A DNA stretch of 64,000 bases from Pseudomonas sp. Q2-TVG4-2 (lineage in GTDB: Bacteria; Pseudomonadota; Gammaproteobacteria; Pseudomonadales; Pseudomonadaceae): positions 248,001 to 312,000 of the forward strand of contig NZ_LGLW01000003.1 in NCBI RefSeq assembly GCF_013620795.1. The letters are read 5' to 3'. The notes beneath the pieces were generated by a model. The model worked only from the letters and a program-made list of their open reading frames with translations, had not been told where the DNA came from and made no database searches. A program made the translations under genes and the position numbers. The first letter of the stretch is position 1. The number at the start of each line of letters is the position of its first letter. This document shows positions 47,811-58,473 of the stretch, piece after piece.

Positions 47811-49550
47811 TTACATCCGCTCCAGCGTTTCCAGACCAAGCAGCTCCAGGCCCTGCTTGAGGGTTCTGCCGGTCAGGGCGGCCAGGCGCAGGCGGCTCTG
47901 TTTCTCGGTTTCGCTCTCGGCGGTCAGTATTGGGCAGTGCTCGTAGAAGCTGGAGAACAGTCCGGCGAGGTCGTACAGATAACTGCACAGCAAATGCGGA
48001 ACCCCTTTCTCTCCTACGCCATTCAGTACTTCCGTAAACTGCGCGAGCTTTGCGCCCAGGGCCTGCTCCTGTTCAGCTTCCAGCTGTATTTCGCCAGCAA
48101 GCGTGTCCATGCTGGTGCCTAGCTTGCGGAACACACTGGCGACGCGGGTATAAGCGTAAAGCAGGTAGGGCGCGGTGTTGCCTTCGAAACTGAGCATCTG
48201 CTCGAAGTTGAAGCTGTAATCGCTGGTGCGGTGCTTCGACAGGTCCGCGTACTTCACGGCGCCGATGCCGACGGCGCGTGCAATCTGGCGCAGTTCGGTT
48301 TCTTGCAGGTCCGGGTTCTTGCCTTTTACCAGGCTGTAGGCGCGCTGTTCGGCTTCGTCGAGCAGATCGACCAGCTTTACGGTGCCGCCGTCGCGGGTCT
48401 TGAAGGGACGGCCATCGGCGCCATTCATGGTGCCGAAGCCCATGTGCTCGAGTTGCATGTCGCTGTGGACGAAACCGGCGCGGCGTGCGACCTCGAAGGC
48501 CATCTGGAAATGCAGGGCCTGGCGCTGGTCGACGAAATACAGCGCGCGATCGGCGTGCAATTGGTGGCTGCGGTAGCGCATGGACGCCAGATCGGTGGTG
48601 GCGTAGAGGTAGCCGCCGCCGGCTTTCTGGACGATCACCGGAAGCGGATTTCCTTCGGCGTTCTTGAACTCGTCAAGGAAGACGCACCGGGCGCCATTGC
48701 TTTCGCTCAGCAAGCCCTTGGCCTTAAGCGCAGCGACGATGTCGCCCAGCTCGGCGTTGTACGCGCTCTCGCCCTTGACATCGTCAGGCGTCAGTTGGAC
48801 GTTGAGGCGGTCGTAGACTTTCTGGCAATGCGATAGGGAAATCTCGTTGAAGCGGGTCCACAAGCGCAGGCAATCGACGTCGCCGGCCTGCAGCTTGACC
48901 ACCAGCTCGCGAGCGCGCTCGGCGAACTCGGCGGAGTCGTCGAAGCGCTGTTTTGCCGCGCGATAGAACTGCTCGAGGTCGGATAGCTCGCTTTCGGCGG
49001 CGGCGGGGTTCTCTTCGAGATAAGCCAACAACATGCCGAACTGTGTACCCCAGTCACCCACGTGGTTCTGGCGGATCACCTCGTCGCCGAGATACTCCAG
49101 CACTCTCGCCACGGCGTCGCCGATAATCGTCGAGCGCAGGTGGCCGACATGCATCTCCTTGGCCAGGTTCGGTGAGGAAAGGTCGACGACAACTCGCTGC
49201 GTCGGGCCTGTCTTACTGACGCACAGATGCGGGTCGGCAAGGGCGGCATCGAGGCGCTGGGCCAATGCGGCGCTGTTCTGGAAGAAGTTCAGAAAGCCCG
49301 GGCCGGCAATTTCCACCTTGCTGACGCTGGGATCGGCCGGCAATGCTTCGATGAGCTTCTGCGCGAGATCGCGGGGTTTCATCCCGGCTGGCTTGGCCAG
49401 CATCATGGCGATGTTGCTGGCGAAGTCACCATGAGTCTTGTCGCGAGTGTTCTCCACCTGGATCGTCGGATTCAATCCGTCGGGCAGCACGCCTTCAGCG
49501 ATGAGGCGGGTCAGGGCTTGCTGGATCAGGTCGCGAATGCTGTCTTTCAT
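47811..49550 (-). CDS. argS: Arginyl-tRNA synthetase
   Basis: 579 residues. Class I aminoacyl-tRNA synthetase; HIGH-like motif [11 protein letters not shown] with the N-terminal Arg-tRNA synthetase Add-1 domain ([14 protein letters not shown]). The C-terminal DALR domain includes [17 protein letters not shown]. The start at 49550 (MKDSIRDL) is preferred. A GATAAT -10 with TTGAAG at 18 bases (49593-49622) lies upstream. Confidence 0.97.
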   Translation of the reverse strand: MKDSIRDLIQQALTRLIAEGVLPDGLNPTIQVENTRDKTHGDFASNIAMMLAKPAGMKPRDLAQKLIEALPADPSVSKVEIAGPGFLNFFQNSAALAQRLDAALADPHLCVSKTGPTQRVVVDLSSPNLAKEMHVGHLRSTIIGDAVARVLEYLGDEVIRQNHVGDWGTQFGMLLAYLEENPAAAESELSDLEQFYRAAKQRFDDSAEFAERARELVVKLQAGDVDCLRLWTRFNEISLSHCQKVYDRLNVQLTPDDVKGESAYNAELGDIVAALKAKGLLSESNGARCVFLDEFKNAEGNPLPVIVQKAGGGYLYATTDLASMRYRSHQLHADRALYFVDQRQALHFQMAFEVARRAGFVHSDMQLEHMGFGTMNGADGRPFKTRDGGTVKLVDLLDEAEQRAYSLVKGKNPDLQETELRQIARAVGIGAVKYADLSKHRTSDYSFNFEQMLSFEGNTAPYLLYAYTRVASVFRKLGTSMDTLAGEIQLEAEQEQALGAKLAQFTEVLNGVGEKGVPHLLCSYLYDLAGLFSSFYEHCPILTAESETEKQSRLRLAALTGRTLKQGLELLGLETLERM

Positions 49551-49592
49551 CGTTTGCTCGGTCGGCCCGAAGGCTTTGGTCGAAAACTGGGC

Positions 49593-49622
49593 ATTATCGG
49601 TGCCCGGGGGGCGAACCTTCAA
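49593..49622 (-). promoter_or_regulatory. Promoter of argS
   Basis: On the minus strand TTGAAG and GATAAT are 18 bases apart, 42 bases from the argS start codon. Confidence 0.5.
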
Positions 49623-49667
49623 GGCTTAAGGCGCTTAGTTGCGGCTTGTGGCTGGATCCGGGAGGCG

Positions 49668-51890
49668 TCAGAACAGGTCGATCGGATCGACATCCAGCGA
49701 CCAGCGTACAGTACGGCTGCCCGGCAGTGCTTCCACCAGCGGCAACCATGCGCCCATCAGCTTATGCAGCGGCGCCCGGGCATTGGCCTGTAGCAGCAAC
49801 TGCGCACGGAAGCGCCCCGCGCGTCGCTCCATCGGTGCGGGTACCGGCCCCAGCAGCTCGACGCCGCCGAGACCGAATTGCGCCATGAGCTGTTCCGCCT
49901 GGCTACAGGCCTGGTCGAGGAAATCTTCGGCCTGGCCGGGTTTCACCGCTTCGGCGCGTAGCAGCGCGAGATGACTGAAAGGGGGCAGGCTGGCGGCGCG
50001 GCGCTCGCTCAAGGCCTGGTCGGCAAAAGCGAAATAGCCTTGCTCGGTCAGTTGAACCAACAGTGGATGGTCGGCTAGGTGGGTCTGGATGATCACCTTG
50101 CCAGCTTCCTCGGCACGGCCAGCGCGGCCAGCCACCTGAACGATCAGCTGCGCCATACGTTCGCTGGCGCGGAAGTCCGCCGAGAATAGCCCGCCGTCCG
50201 CATCAAGGATGGCGACCAGGGTGACGCGGGGGAAATGGTGGCCCTTGGCGAGCATCTGGGTGCCTACCAGCAGGCAGGGCTCGCCGCGGTTGATGATGGT
50301 AAGTAGTTGCTCCATCGAGCCCTTGCGCGCGGTGCTGTCGCGATCGATGCGCAGCACGGGGTAATCCGGAAAGATAACGGCCAGCCGTTCTTCCGCGCGC
50401 TCAGTGCCGGCGCCGACAGGGCGCAGGTCGAGCTTGTCGCACTCCGGACAGCTGCGCGGCGGGCGCTCTGCGTGGCCGCAATGGTGACAGCGCAACTCGT
50501 TGTGGCGTTGGTGCAGAGTCATTCTGGCGTCGCAGCGGGGGCACTGGCTGAGCCAGCCGCAATCGTGACACAGCAGCGAAGGGGCGAAGCCGCGACGATT
50601 CAGGAACACCAGCACCTGTTGCCCAGCGGCGAGTGTCTGCGCCATGGCCTGCTGCAGCGGGCCAGAGATGCCCGAGTCCAGCGGCCGGCTTTTCACATCA
50701 AGGCGCAGAAAGCGCGGCGCCTGTGCACCACCGGCCCGCTGGGTCAATTTGAGCAATGCGTAGCGGCCGCTGTGGGCGTTATGCAGGCTCTCAAGCGATG
50801 GCGTTGCCGATCCGAGCAGAATCGGCAGGTTCTCTTGGCGAGCCCTGACCACCGCTAGGTCGCGGGCGTGATAGCGAAGACCCTCCTGCTGTTTATAGGA
50901 GGCGTCGTGCTCCTCGTCGAGGATGATCAATCCCGGGTTCTTCATCGGGGTGAACAGTGCCGAACGGGTGCCGATGATGATATCTGCCTCTCCGTCCCGT
51001 GCCGCCAGCCAGGCGTCCAATCGTTCACGGTCGTTGACATTGGAGTGCAGCAGGGCGATGCGGGCGTTGAAGCGTTGCTCGAAGCGAGCCAGGGTTTGCG
51101 GGCCGAGGTTGATCTCCGGGATCAGAACCAGTGCCTGCTTGCCGGCTTCGAGTACATGATGAATCAGCTGCAGATAGACTTCAGTCTTGCCGCTGCCGGT
51201 AACGCCGGCCAGCAGGAAGGTCTGGAAGCCACCCAGGCCTGCGCGAATGGCTTCGAAGGCGGCTCTTTGCTCCTGGTTCAGTGGCAGTTCCGGTTGCAGC
51301 AGCCAGCTGCCTTGATGTCGCTGAGTCAGATGACTGCGACGGGTCTCGATGCGCAACAGGCCCTTCTGCAATAACAGGTCGAGGCTGTCCTTGCTCAGCT
51401 GAAGCTGGCTCAGGAGCGAGTGGGCGACGCCATGCGGATGCTGGGCGATGGTCCTCAACGCTTCGCGCTGACGGGGTGCCCTGCTCAGCCGCGGGTCTTC
51501 CGGTCGCGCGTCGTTCGCAACATGCCAGAAGCGCTCCTGTTTTGCTTCAGCAGGCTCGCCCTGGCGCAACAGAACCGGCAGCGCCCAACTCAGCGTATCG
51601 CCTAGGCTGTGCTGGTAATACTGAGCGGTCCACAGGCACAGCTTGAACAATGCCGGTGGCAATGGGGCGCGGGCGTCGAGCAGCTCCAGCGCAGGTTTTA
51701 GCTTCGCCTCGGGCACCTCGCTGTGGCTGACAACTTCCACCAGAATTCCGACGATTTCGCGCCGGCCGAACGGGACCCGCAGCCGCATGCCTGGCTGCAG
51801 CTCGGCGTACGGGACATCGGCGGGTGGGAGATAGTCGAAGAGCCTACGCAGTGGCGAGGGCAGCGCGAGGCGGAGTATGGGTTGGGGCAC
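49668..51890 (-). CDS. priA: Primosomal protein N' (PriA helicase)
   Basis: 740 residues. Restarts stalled replication forks. 3' DNA-binding domain at the N-terminus (PILRLALPSPLRRLFDYL), then DEAH helicase with Walker A TGSGKT and the DEEH box LIILDEEHDASYKQ, and two zinc clusters (CHDCGWLSQCPRC and CHHCGHAERPPRSCPEC). The GTG at 51890 begins the conserved N-terminus. Divergent from rpmE, with 219 bases of shared control region. Confidence 0.97.
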   Translation of the reverse strand: MPQPILRLALPSPLRRLFDYLPPADVPYAELQPGMRLRVPFGRREIVGILVEVVSHSEVPEAKLKPALELLDARAPLPPALFKLCLWTAQYYQHSLGDTLSWALPVLLRQGEPAEAKQERFWHVANDARPEDPRLSRAPRQREALRTIAQHPHGVAHSLLSQLQLSKDSLDLLLQKGLLRIETRRSHLTQRHQGSWLLQPELPLNQEQRAAFEAIRAGLGGFQTFLLAGVTGSGKTEVYLQLIHHVLEAGKQALVLIPEINLGPQTLARFEQRFNARIALLHSNVNDRERLDAWLAARDGEADIIIGTRSALFTPMKNPGLIILDEEHDASYKQQEGLRYHARDLAVVRARQENLPILLGSATPSLESLHNAHSGRYALLKLTQRAGGAQAPRFLRLDVKSRPLDSGISGPLQQAMAQTLAAGQQVLVFLNRRGFAPSLLCHDCGWLSQCPRCDARMTLHQRHNELRCHHCGHAERPPRSCPECDKLDLRPVGAGTERAEERLAVIFPDYPVLRIDRDSTARKGSMEQLLTIINRGEPCLLVGTQMLAKGHHFPRVTLVAILDADGGLFSADFRASERMAQLIVQVAGRAGRAEEAGKVIIQTHLADHPLLVQLTEQGYFAFADQALSERRAASLPPFSHLALLRAEAVKPGQAEDFLDQACSQAEQLMAQFGLGGVELLGPVPAPMERRAGRFRAQLLLQANARAPLHKLMGAWLPLVEALPGSRTVRWSLDVDPIDLF

Positions 51891-52015
51891 ACGGTAATCC
51901 TTGGCGACGAGTGTCGATCTTAAACGATCCGATCCGGCAGCAGGTCTGGATGCGGGCTACGGCGCATGGTTGGCCTGAAAAACGGGATACCTTTTCCCCT
52001 GGCGATCAGCTGCCC

Positions 52016-52043
52016 TTGCATCGCTACAGGGCTCTGGTATTAT
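52016..52043 (+). promoter_or_regulatory. Promoter of rpmE
   Basis: TTGCAT and TATTAT are separated by 16 bases with an extended TGG before the -10. Transcription would start near 52050, 60 bases before the rpmE ATG. Confidence 0.65.
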
Positions 52044-52109
52044 TCGCGCCCTTCCGTGCGGTACTCGACATAGGGTCGGGTGGCGGCACAAGTCCTAGAG
52101 GATTTTTCC

Positions 52110-52322
52110 ATGAAAGCCGATATCCATCCTAACTACGTTGAAATCGAAGCCACTTGCAGCTGCGGCAACGTCATCAAGACTCGCTCCACGCTGGCCAAGA
52201 ACCTGAGCATCGACGTTTGCTCTGAGTGCCACCCGTTCTACACCGGCAAGCAGAAAGTGCTGGATACCGGCGGCCGTATCGATCGCTTCAAGCAGCGTTT
52301 CGGTGTGTTCGGCGCTAAGTAA
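52110..52322 (+). CDS. rpmE: 50S ribosomal protein L31
   Basis: 70 residues with the zinc-binding cysteines in TCSCGN and DVCSECHPF, so this is the C+ (zinc) form. A GAGG ribosome site lies 7 bases before the ATG at 52110. The transcript appears to end at a hairpin inside the next coding region. Confidence 0.97.
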   Translation: MKADIHPNYVEIEATCSCGNVIKTRSTLAKNLSIDVCSECHPFYTGKQKVLDTGGRIDRFKQRFGVFGAK

Positions 52323-52345
52323 GCTGTCGCCGCGACGGGAATCCT

Positions 52346-53140
52346 GTGAGGTTTTCCGAGCATTTGAAAAAGGCGTCCCTGGTGGGCGCCTTTTTCGTTT
52401 CCGTCATCTTCAGCTTGCAGGTCCAGGCGCTTTGTTCTGCTAGCGGTCCGCTCTCTCGAGTGGCGGTGGATACGGTCATCGATGGCGACACGCTGCGTCT
52501 GGTCGACGGCCGTAACGTCCGTCTGCTTGGCCTCAATGCGCCTGAAATGGCTCGCAAGGGGCGCACTGCCGAGCCTTTCGCCGACGCCGCCAGGCGACGC
52601 TTGCGGGCGCTTGTGAAGACCAGCGGTGGATACATTGATCTACGCCTTGGCCAGGAAGCCAGGGATCATTACGGCCGGGTCCTGGCTCATGCCTTCGACT
52701 TGCGTGGCGATAATCTAGAAGCTGTTCTGCTGGCCGAAGGGCTGGGTTTCTTCGTAGCTATCGCGCCGAATACAGCACTGGCTAGCTGCCACCAATTGAT
52801 AGAGCGAGGGGCGCGGACCGCCGGCAAGGGTGTGTGGCGCCAATCGCCGTTAGTCTCGGCCGGAGGCCTGCGCCGCGGTGGTTTCGCGCTGGTCAGAGCG
52901 CGCGTCGATCGGCTGGAGGTGAATAGGGGTGGTGTCTGGCTGGAGTTGGATGGCTCGCTGGTAATCCAGATTCCCCGCGAAGCGGTTGCGGCATTCGGTG
53001 ATTCGCTGGCGGGCCTTCCGGGCAAGGAGGTCGAGGCCAGGGGTTGGGTGGTCGACCGCAAGGGGCGTGCGGATTTGTCGCGGCAGGCGCGATGGTTGCT
53101 GCGAGTGAACCACCCATCGATGCTGGTTTCGCTGCCTTAA
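52346..53140 (+). CDS. Secreted SNase-like (thermonuclease family) nuclease
   Basis: 264 residues. Signal peptide at the N-terminus (MRFSEHLKKASLVGAFFVSVIF, cleavage near VQA), then the staphylococcal-nuclease fold with VDTVIDGDTLRL (Ca2+-binding Asp residues), RLLGLNAPE (Arg and Glu of the active site) and RDHYGRVLAH. The C-terminal extension beyond the SNase domain resembles an OB-like region. The start is a GTG with a weak GGGA ribosome site; a strong terminator hairpin is embedded at codons 7-17. Confidence 0.85.
   Translation: MRFSEHLKKASLVGAFFVSVIFSLQVQALCSASGPLSRVAVDTVIDGDTLRLVDGRNVRLLGLNAPEMARKGRTAEPFADAARRRLRALVKTSGGYIDLRLGQEARDHYGRVLAHAFDLRGDNLEAVLLAEGLGFFVAIAPNTALASCHQLIERGARTAGKGVWRQSPLVSAGGLRRGGFALVRARVDRLEVNRGGVWLELDGSLVIQIPREAVAAFGDSLAGLPGKEVEARGWVVDRKGRADLSRQARWLLRVNHPSMLVSLP
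52366..52396 (+). terminator. Terminator hairpin inside the nuclease signal peptide
   Basis: GAAAAAGGCG/CGCCTTTTTC, a perfect 10-bp stem with an 11-base loop, ending in a T run within the coding sequence. It is well placed to end rpmE mRNA 44 bases after its stop. The hairpin encodes the start of the nuclease signal peptide (KKASLVGAFF). Confidence 0.75.
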
Positions 53141-53239
53141 CCCGGCCTCCGAGGTGTTGCAGGATGCGTGCGGTTAAGTGGCCGGCCCTCAGCTGAAAGT
53201 CGTAGAGCGAACCCTTGACAGTCCGCCTTTCCCATCGGC

Positions 53240-53269
53240 TTGTGACGGCGCTTGCTCTTGGCGTATGCT
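53240..53269 (+). promoter_or_regulatory. Promoter of the malic enzyme gene
   Basis: TTGTGA and TATGCT are separated by 18 bases, with the -10 ending 41 bases before the start codon. Confidence 0.45.
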
Positions 53270-53310
53270 CGGCCCCCTGTCTGTCCCAGTAAAATAAGCG
53301 GAAATGCCTC

Positions 53311-54579
53311 ATGACTGACCTGAAAACTGCCGCTCTCGACTACCATGCAAAGCCCCGTCCGGGGAAGTTGAGTGTCGAGCTGACCAAGCCCACTTCCACC
53401 GCTCGCGATCTGTCGCTGGCCTACAGCCCTGGCGTAGCGGAGCCGGTTCGCGAAATCAGTCGTGATCCGCAGCTGGCTTACCGTTACACCGGTAAAGGCA
53501 ATCTGGTCGCTGTGATTTCCGATGGCACCGCGATTCTTGGCCTGGGCAATCTGGGGCCGCTGGCATCCAAGCCTGTCATGGAAGGCAAGGGTGTCCTGTT
53601 CAAGCGCTTTGCCGGCGTCGATGTGTTCGATATCGAAGTTGATGCAGAGAGCCCGCAGGCCTTCATCGATACGGTCAAGCGCATTTCCATCACGTTCGGT
53701 GGAATCAACCTGGAAGACATCAAGGCGCCCGAGTGCTTCGAGATCGAGCGGGCGCTGATCGAGCAATGCGATATCCCTGTGTTCCACGATGATCAGCACG
53801 GCACCGCCATCGTTACCGCGGCAGGCATGCTCAATGCGCTGGAGATTGCTGGCAAGACGCTGGAGCAAGCAAAGATCGTCTGCCTGGGTGCCGGTGCTGC
53901 CGCTACCTCCTGCATGAAGCTGCTGGTGAGCATGGGCGCAAAGATCGAGAATATCTTCATGATCGATCGCAAAGGTGTCGTTCACGCCGGCCGCGATGAC
54001 CTGAACCAGTACAAGGCTGTGTTTGCTCATGAAACCGACAAACGCACCCTGGATGACGCGCTCGATGGCGCCGATGTCTTTGTGGGTCTGTCAGGCCCCG
54101 ATCTGCTGAGCTCCGAAGGTCTCAAGCGTATGGCGGCAAACCCGGTGGTGTTCGCATGCTCGAACCCAGATCCAGAAATCAGCCCTGAGCTCGCTCATGC
54201 AACCCGTTCCGACGTGATCATGGCTACGGGCCGTTCAGACTATCCGAACCAGGTCAACAACGTGCTGGGCTTCCCGTTCATTTTCCGCGGGGCGCTGGAT
54301 GTCCGCGCGTCGCGCATCAATGAAGAAATGAAGATCGCAGCCGCTATTGCTCTGCGCGACCTGGCCAAGCTGCCGGTTCCGGCTGAAGTTGCCGCCGCCT
54401 ATGGGGTGGAGCACCTGCAGTTCGGGCGCGAATACATCATTCCGAAGCCGATGGATCCGCGCTTGATTACGCTTGTCTCCGACGCTGTGGCGAAGGCTGC
54501 GATCGAGAGCGGAGTAGCGACACTGCCGTATCCTTCTAACTACCCGCTCAAGTCCGTCGATGACGTGTTCAATAACTGA
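53311..54579 (+). CDS. Malic enzyme (NAD(P)-dependent, short form)
   Basis: 422 residues, covering the malic-enzyme catalytic and NAD-binding domains but lacking the phosphotransacetylase-like C-terminal extension of MaeB. Motifs include the N-terminal LAYSPGVAEPVREI, VFHDDQHGTAIVTAAG, the nucleotide-binding VCLGAGAAATSC and the malic-enzyme segment VFVGLSGPDLLS. Converts malate to pyruvate and CO2. Followed by a strong terminator. Confidence 0.94.
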   Translation: MTDLKTAALDYHAKPRPGKLSVELTKPTSTARDLSLAYSPGVAEPVREISRDPQLAYRYTGKGNLVAVISDGTAILGLGNLGPLASKPVMEGKGVLFKRFAGVDVFDIEVDAESPQAFIDTVKRISITFGGINLEDIKAPECFEIERALIEQCDIPVFHDDQHGTAIVTAAGMLNALEIAGKTLEQAKIVCLGAGAAATSCMKLLVSMGAKIENIFMIDRKGVVHAGRDDLNQYKAVFAHETDKRTLDDALDGADVFVGLSGPDLLSSEGLKRMAANPVVFACSNPDPEISPELAHATRSDVIMATGRSDYPNQVNNVLGFPFIFRGALDVRASRINEEMKIAAAIALRDLAKLPVPAEVAAAYGVEHLQFGREYIIPKPMDPRLITLVSDAVAKAAIESGVATLPYPSNYPLKSVDDVFNN

Positions 54580-54625
54580 TTAGGTCCGTCTTGGCTCTGC
54601 TTCGGCGGAGATTATGCGAAAAAAG

Positions 54626-54653
54626 AAACCCCAGCCTTGGCTGGGGTTTTTTA
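54626..54653 (+). terminator. Terminator of the malic enzyme gene
   Basis: AAACCCCAGCC/GGCTGGGGTTT with a TT apex, followed by TTTATT, 47 bases after the stop. Preceding A-rich sequence suggests it could also work in the opposite direction for ponA. Confidence 0.88.
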
Positions 54654-54782
54654 TTAAGCTGGGTCAGGAGCTGGTTATCGCTTACTGCCGAGGGAGTGCC
54701 CTCGCTTGGTTAGCGAAGCCCTGCGATCATTTTGTCCGTTGTGCCTCGTCGTCGGTATCGAGCCGTCGACGGGCGGGTTGCC

Positions 54783-57224
54783 TTAGAACAGGTCGATCGG
54801 CGCTGCTTCGGAAGCCGGTAATGGGCTATCAGGCAACATGGAGCCTGGAGTTAGCTCGCCGTCCATGTTGGGTGGCGAATCTTCGCTTCGAAAGATCTCG
54901 AAGTAGGCATCTGTGGTGCCCGGGGCAGCCGCTCGGCCGCTTTTTGGGTCGATCCGGAGGGTCAGAATGCCGTCGGGTTCGGCAGGTGCGTGCTCGGGAA
55001 CGCCCTCTAATACCGAGCTCATATACTTCATCCAGATAGGCAGCGCGACCGTTCCGCCGTATTCCCGGCGCCCAAGGCTTTGGGGTTGATCGAAGCCGGT
55101 CCAGACGGTTGTCACGATGTCGGCGTTATAGCCGGAGAACCAACTGTCCTTGGATTCATTGGTGGTTCCCGTTTTTCCCGCGATGTCGCCCCGGCCCATC
55201 GCCAGCGCCTTCCGGCCCGTGCCGCGCTTGATGACGTCCTGCAACATGCTGGTCATGATGTAAGCAGTTCGCTCGTCAATGATCTGCTCGGCATACACCG
55301 GCTCTGGCCTGGCCGGCTCCGAAGCATCTGCCAGTGACGTTTCGCTCTGGGCATAACTGGTTAATGTCGCTTCGTTCTCTTCTGCTTGAGCCATGCCGCG
55401 CTCCGGCACGCGCACCGGGTTTGCCTCGAATATGACCTTGCCATCTCGGTCCTCGATGCGCTTGATCAGATAGGGCTCTATCTTGTAGCCGCCATTAGCG
55501 AATGCGGTCCAGCCGGTAGCGATTTCCATAGGCGTCAGGGTCGCCGTGCCAAGCGCCAGTGACAGGTTGGCGGGCAGATCTTCCGTCTTGAATCCGAAGC
55601 GTTTGATGTAGTCGAGGGTATATGGGATGCCGAGCGTCTGTAGCAGACGAATCGAGACCAGGTTGCGCGACTTATAGAGCGCCTCGCGCAGGCGGATCGG
55701 GCCGAGGAAGGTGTTGTTGTCGTTCTTCGGTCGCCAAACCCGGTCTAGCCCTTCCTCGACGAAAACGATTGGGGAGTCATTAACCAGCGTCGCGGGGGTG
55801 AAGCCCGCATCCAGCGCTGCGCTATAGACGAAGGGCTTGAAGCTCGAGCCGGGCTGGCGCTTGGCCTGGATCGCGCGGTTGTAGTTACTTTGGCCGAAGG
55901 AGAATCCGCCAGTCAGCGCTTCGATGGAGCCGTCAAGCGGATCCAGGGATACCAGTGCCCCCTGGGCCTGGGGTATCTGACTGAACAGCGCCTTGCCATC
56001 GACCATCCGGACCCGAATGACATCACCCGGCTTAACCACGTCCGATGGTGCTTTCGGTATAGGGCCTAAGCTGTTCGTGTTGATGAACGGGCGAGCCCAT
56101 TTCATGCTTTCCCAGCTGATGGTCTGTTCGCTGCCGTCCCGAAGCAAGGCCTTGATTGTGTCGTTGGACATCTGGCTGACAACGGCGGGTAGCAGGCCGG
56201 ACTGGCCACGGTAAGTGCCAAGCTCCTTAAGCCACGCTCCATGATCGGTGCCGGCAAGCCGTGCTTCGGGCCCCCGGTAGCCATGGCGTTGGTCATAGTC
56301 GATCAGTCCCTCGGTAAGGGCCTGATTGGCAGCGATTTGCCGCTCGCTGCTGGTGGTTGTGTAGACGCGGAACCCATCGGTGTACGCGGCGCTACCGAAG
56401 CGGCCTACCATCTCGGCGCGCGCCATCTCGGCTACATAAGGTGCATCAAGCTCTGGCGACGAGCCGTGATAGGACGCATCGACGACTTCCGCCAGCGCTT
56501 GCTGGTAGCGGGTCTCATCTATCCGGCCGAGCCGGTACATCCGACCGAGGATCCAGTCGCGCCTTTCCTTGGCGCGCTCTGGATTGGCCAATGGATTGAA
56601 GGCTGATGGCGCCTTGGGCAGCCCGGCGATCATGGCCATCTGCGCCAGGCTCAGCTCGTCGATGGACTTGCCGTAATAGACCTGGGCCGCCGCCTCGATG
56701 CCGTAGGCGCGATTGCCCAGATAGATCTTGTTGACATACAGCTCGAGGATCTCGTCCTTGCTCAGCTCTCTCTCGATCTGAAGCGCAAGGAGAATCTCGT
56801 TGATCTTGCGGGAGAAGCTTCGCTCGCTGGTGAGGAAGTAATTCTTTGCGACCTGCATGGTGATGGTGCTGCCGCCGGTCTGAATATGGCCGGTTTTCAA
56901 TAATTGCGTGGCAGCGCGCATCAGGCTGGAAACATCGACGCCATAATGATTAGCGAAATTATCGTCTTCTGCCGCCAATAATGCGGCGATGAAATCCTTA
57001 GGTATTTCATCAAAGCCGATAGGGGAGCGACGCATTTCGCCATATTCGGCGATCAGCTTGTCATCATCGCTATACACGCGCAGCGGTATCTGGAGCTGTA
57101 TGCTGCGTAGCGATTCGACCGATGGCAGGTTGGGGCTGAGATAAAGAAACGCGCCACTGAGACTGAGCAAAAGTCCACAGAAAACAGCCAGGCACGACCA
57201 TAGGAAAAACTTCAGAAAACGCAT
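54783..57224 (-). CDS. ponA: Penicillin-binding protein 1A
   Basis: 813 residues, bifunctional peptidoglycan synthase. N-terminal TM anchor (FLKFFLWSCLAVFCGLLLSLSG), glycosyltransferase domain with EDDNFANHYGVD and GGSTITMQVAKNYFLTSERSFSRK, then an OB-like insertion and a transpeptidase domain with the serine motif GSSFKPFVY, YKSRNLVSI (SxN-type) and KTGTTNE. A long C-terminal tail follows, acidic in places. The ATG at 57224 fits the family; a GTG at 57296 in the same frame lies upstream of the predicted transcript start (TATAAT at 57297-57302), so it cannot be used from this promoter. Confidence 0.96.
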   Translation of the reverse strand: MRFLKFFLWSCLAVFCGLLLSLSGAFLYLSPNLPSVESLRSIQLQIPLRVYSDDDKLIAEYGEMRRSPIGFDEIPKDFIAALLAAEDDNFANHYGVDVSSLMRAATQLLKTGHIQTGGSTITMQVAKNYFLTSERSFSRKINEILLALQIERELSKDEILELYVNKIYLGNRAYGIEAAAQVYYGKSIDELSLAQMAMIAGLPKAPSAFNPLANPERAKERRDWILGRMYRLGRIDETRYQQALAEVVDASYHGSSPELDAPYVAEMARAEMVGRFGSAAYTDGFRVYTTTSSERQIAANQALTEGLIDYDQRHGYRGPEARLAGTDHGAWLKELGTYRGQSGLLPAVVSQMSNDTIKALLRDGSEQTISWESMKWARPFINTNSLGPIPKAPSDVVKPGDVIRVRMVDGKALFSQIPQAQGALVSLDPLDGSIEALTGGFSFGQSNYNRAIQAKRQPGSSFKPFVYSAALDAGFTPATLVNDSPIVFVEEGLDRVWRPKNDNNTFLGPIRLREALYKSRNLVSIRLLQTLGIPYTLDYIKRFGFKTEDLPANLSLALGTATLTPMEIATGWTAFANGGYKIEPYLIKRIEDRDGKVIFEANPVRVPERGMAQAEENEATLTSYAQSETSLADASEPARPEPVYAEQIIDERTAYIMTSMLQDVIKRGTGRKALAMGRGDIAGKTGTTNESKDSWFSGYNADIVTTVWTGFDQPQSLGRREYGGTVALPIWMKYMSSVLEGVPEHAPAEPDGILTLRIDPKSGRAAAPGTTDAYFEIFRSEDSPPNMDGELTPGSMLPDSPLPASEAAPIDLF

Positions 57225-57296
57225 CGGGGTTCGTTGAATCCAGGGTGGGGAATGAGGTGTAAGCCGCAGACAATGCTGAAAGGAAAAACCGTTCAC

Positions 57297-57302
57297 ATTA
57301 TA
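57297..57302 (-). promoter_or_regulatory. -10 element of ponA
   Basis: On the minus strand TATAAT is a perfect -10. The flanking inverted repeat AAAAACCG/CGGTTTTT (57284-57310 approximately) surrounds it. The -35 is not clear. Confidence 0.5.
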
Positions 57303-57327
57303 AGCGGTTTTTTTGCTGGGGAGCCAT

Positions 57328-57356
57328 TTGCGCTTCTGTCAAGGCTGTTATCTAAT
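57328..57356 (+). promoter_or_regulatory. Promoter of pilMNOPQ
   Basis: TTGCGC and TCTAAT are separated by 17 bases, 52 bases ahead of the pilM GTG. Confidence 0.5.
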
Positions 57357-57381
57357 GCGGACAAACATAATTAATCCGTAA

Positions 57382-58472
<1,091 letters not shown>

Positions 58473-58473
<1 letters not shown>

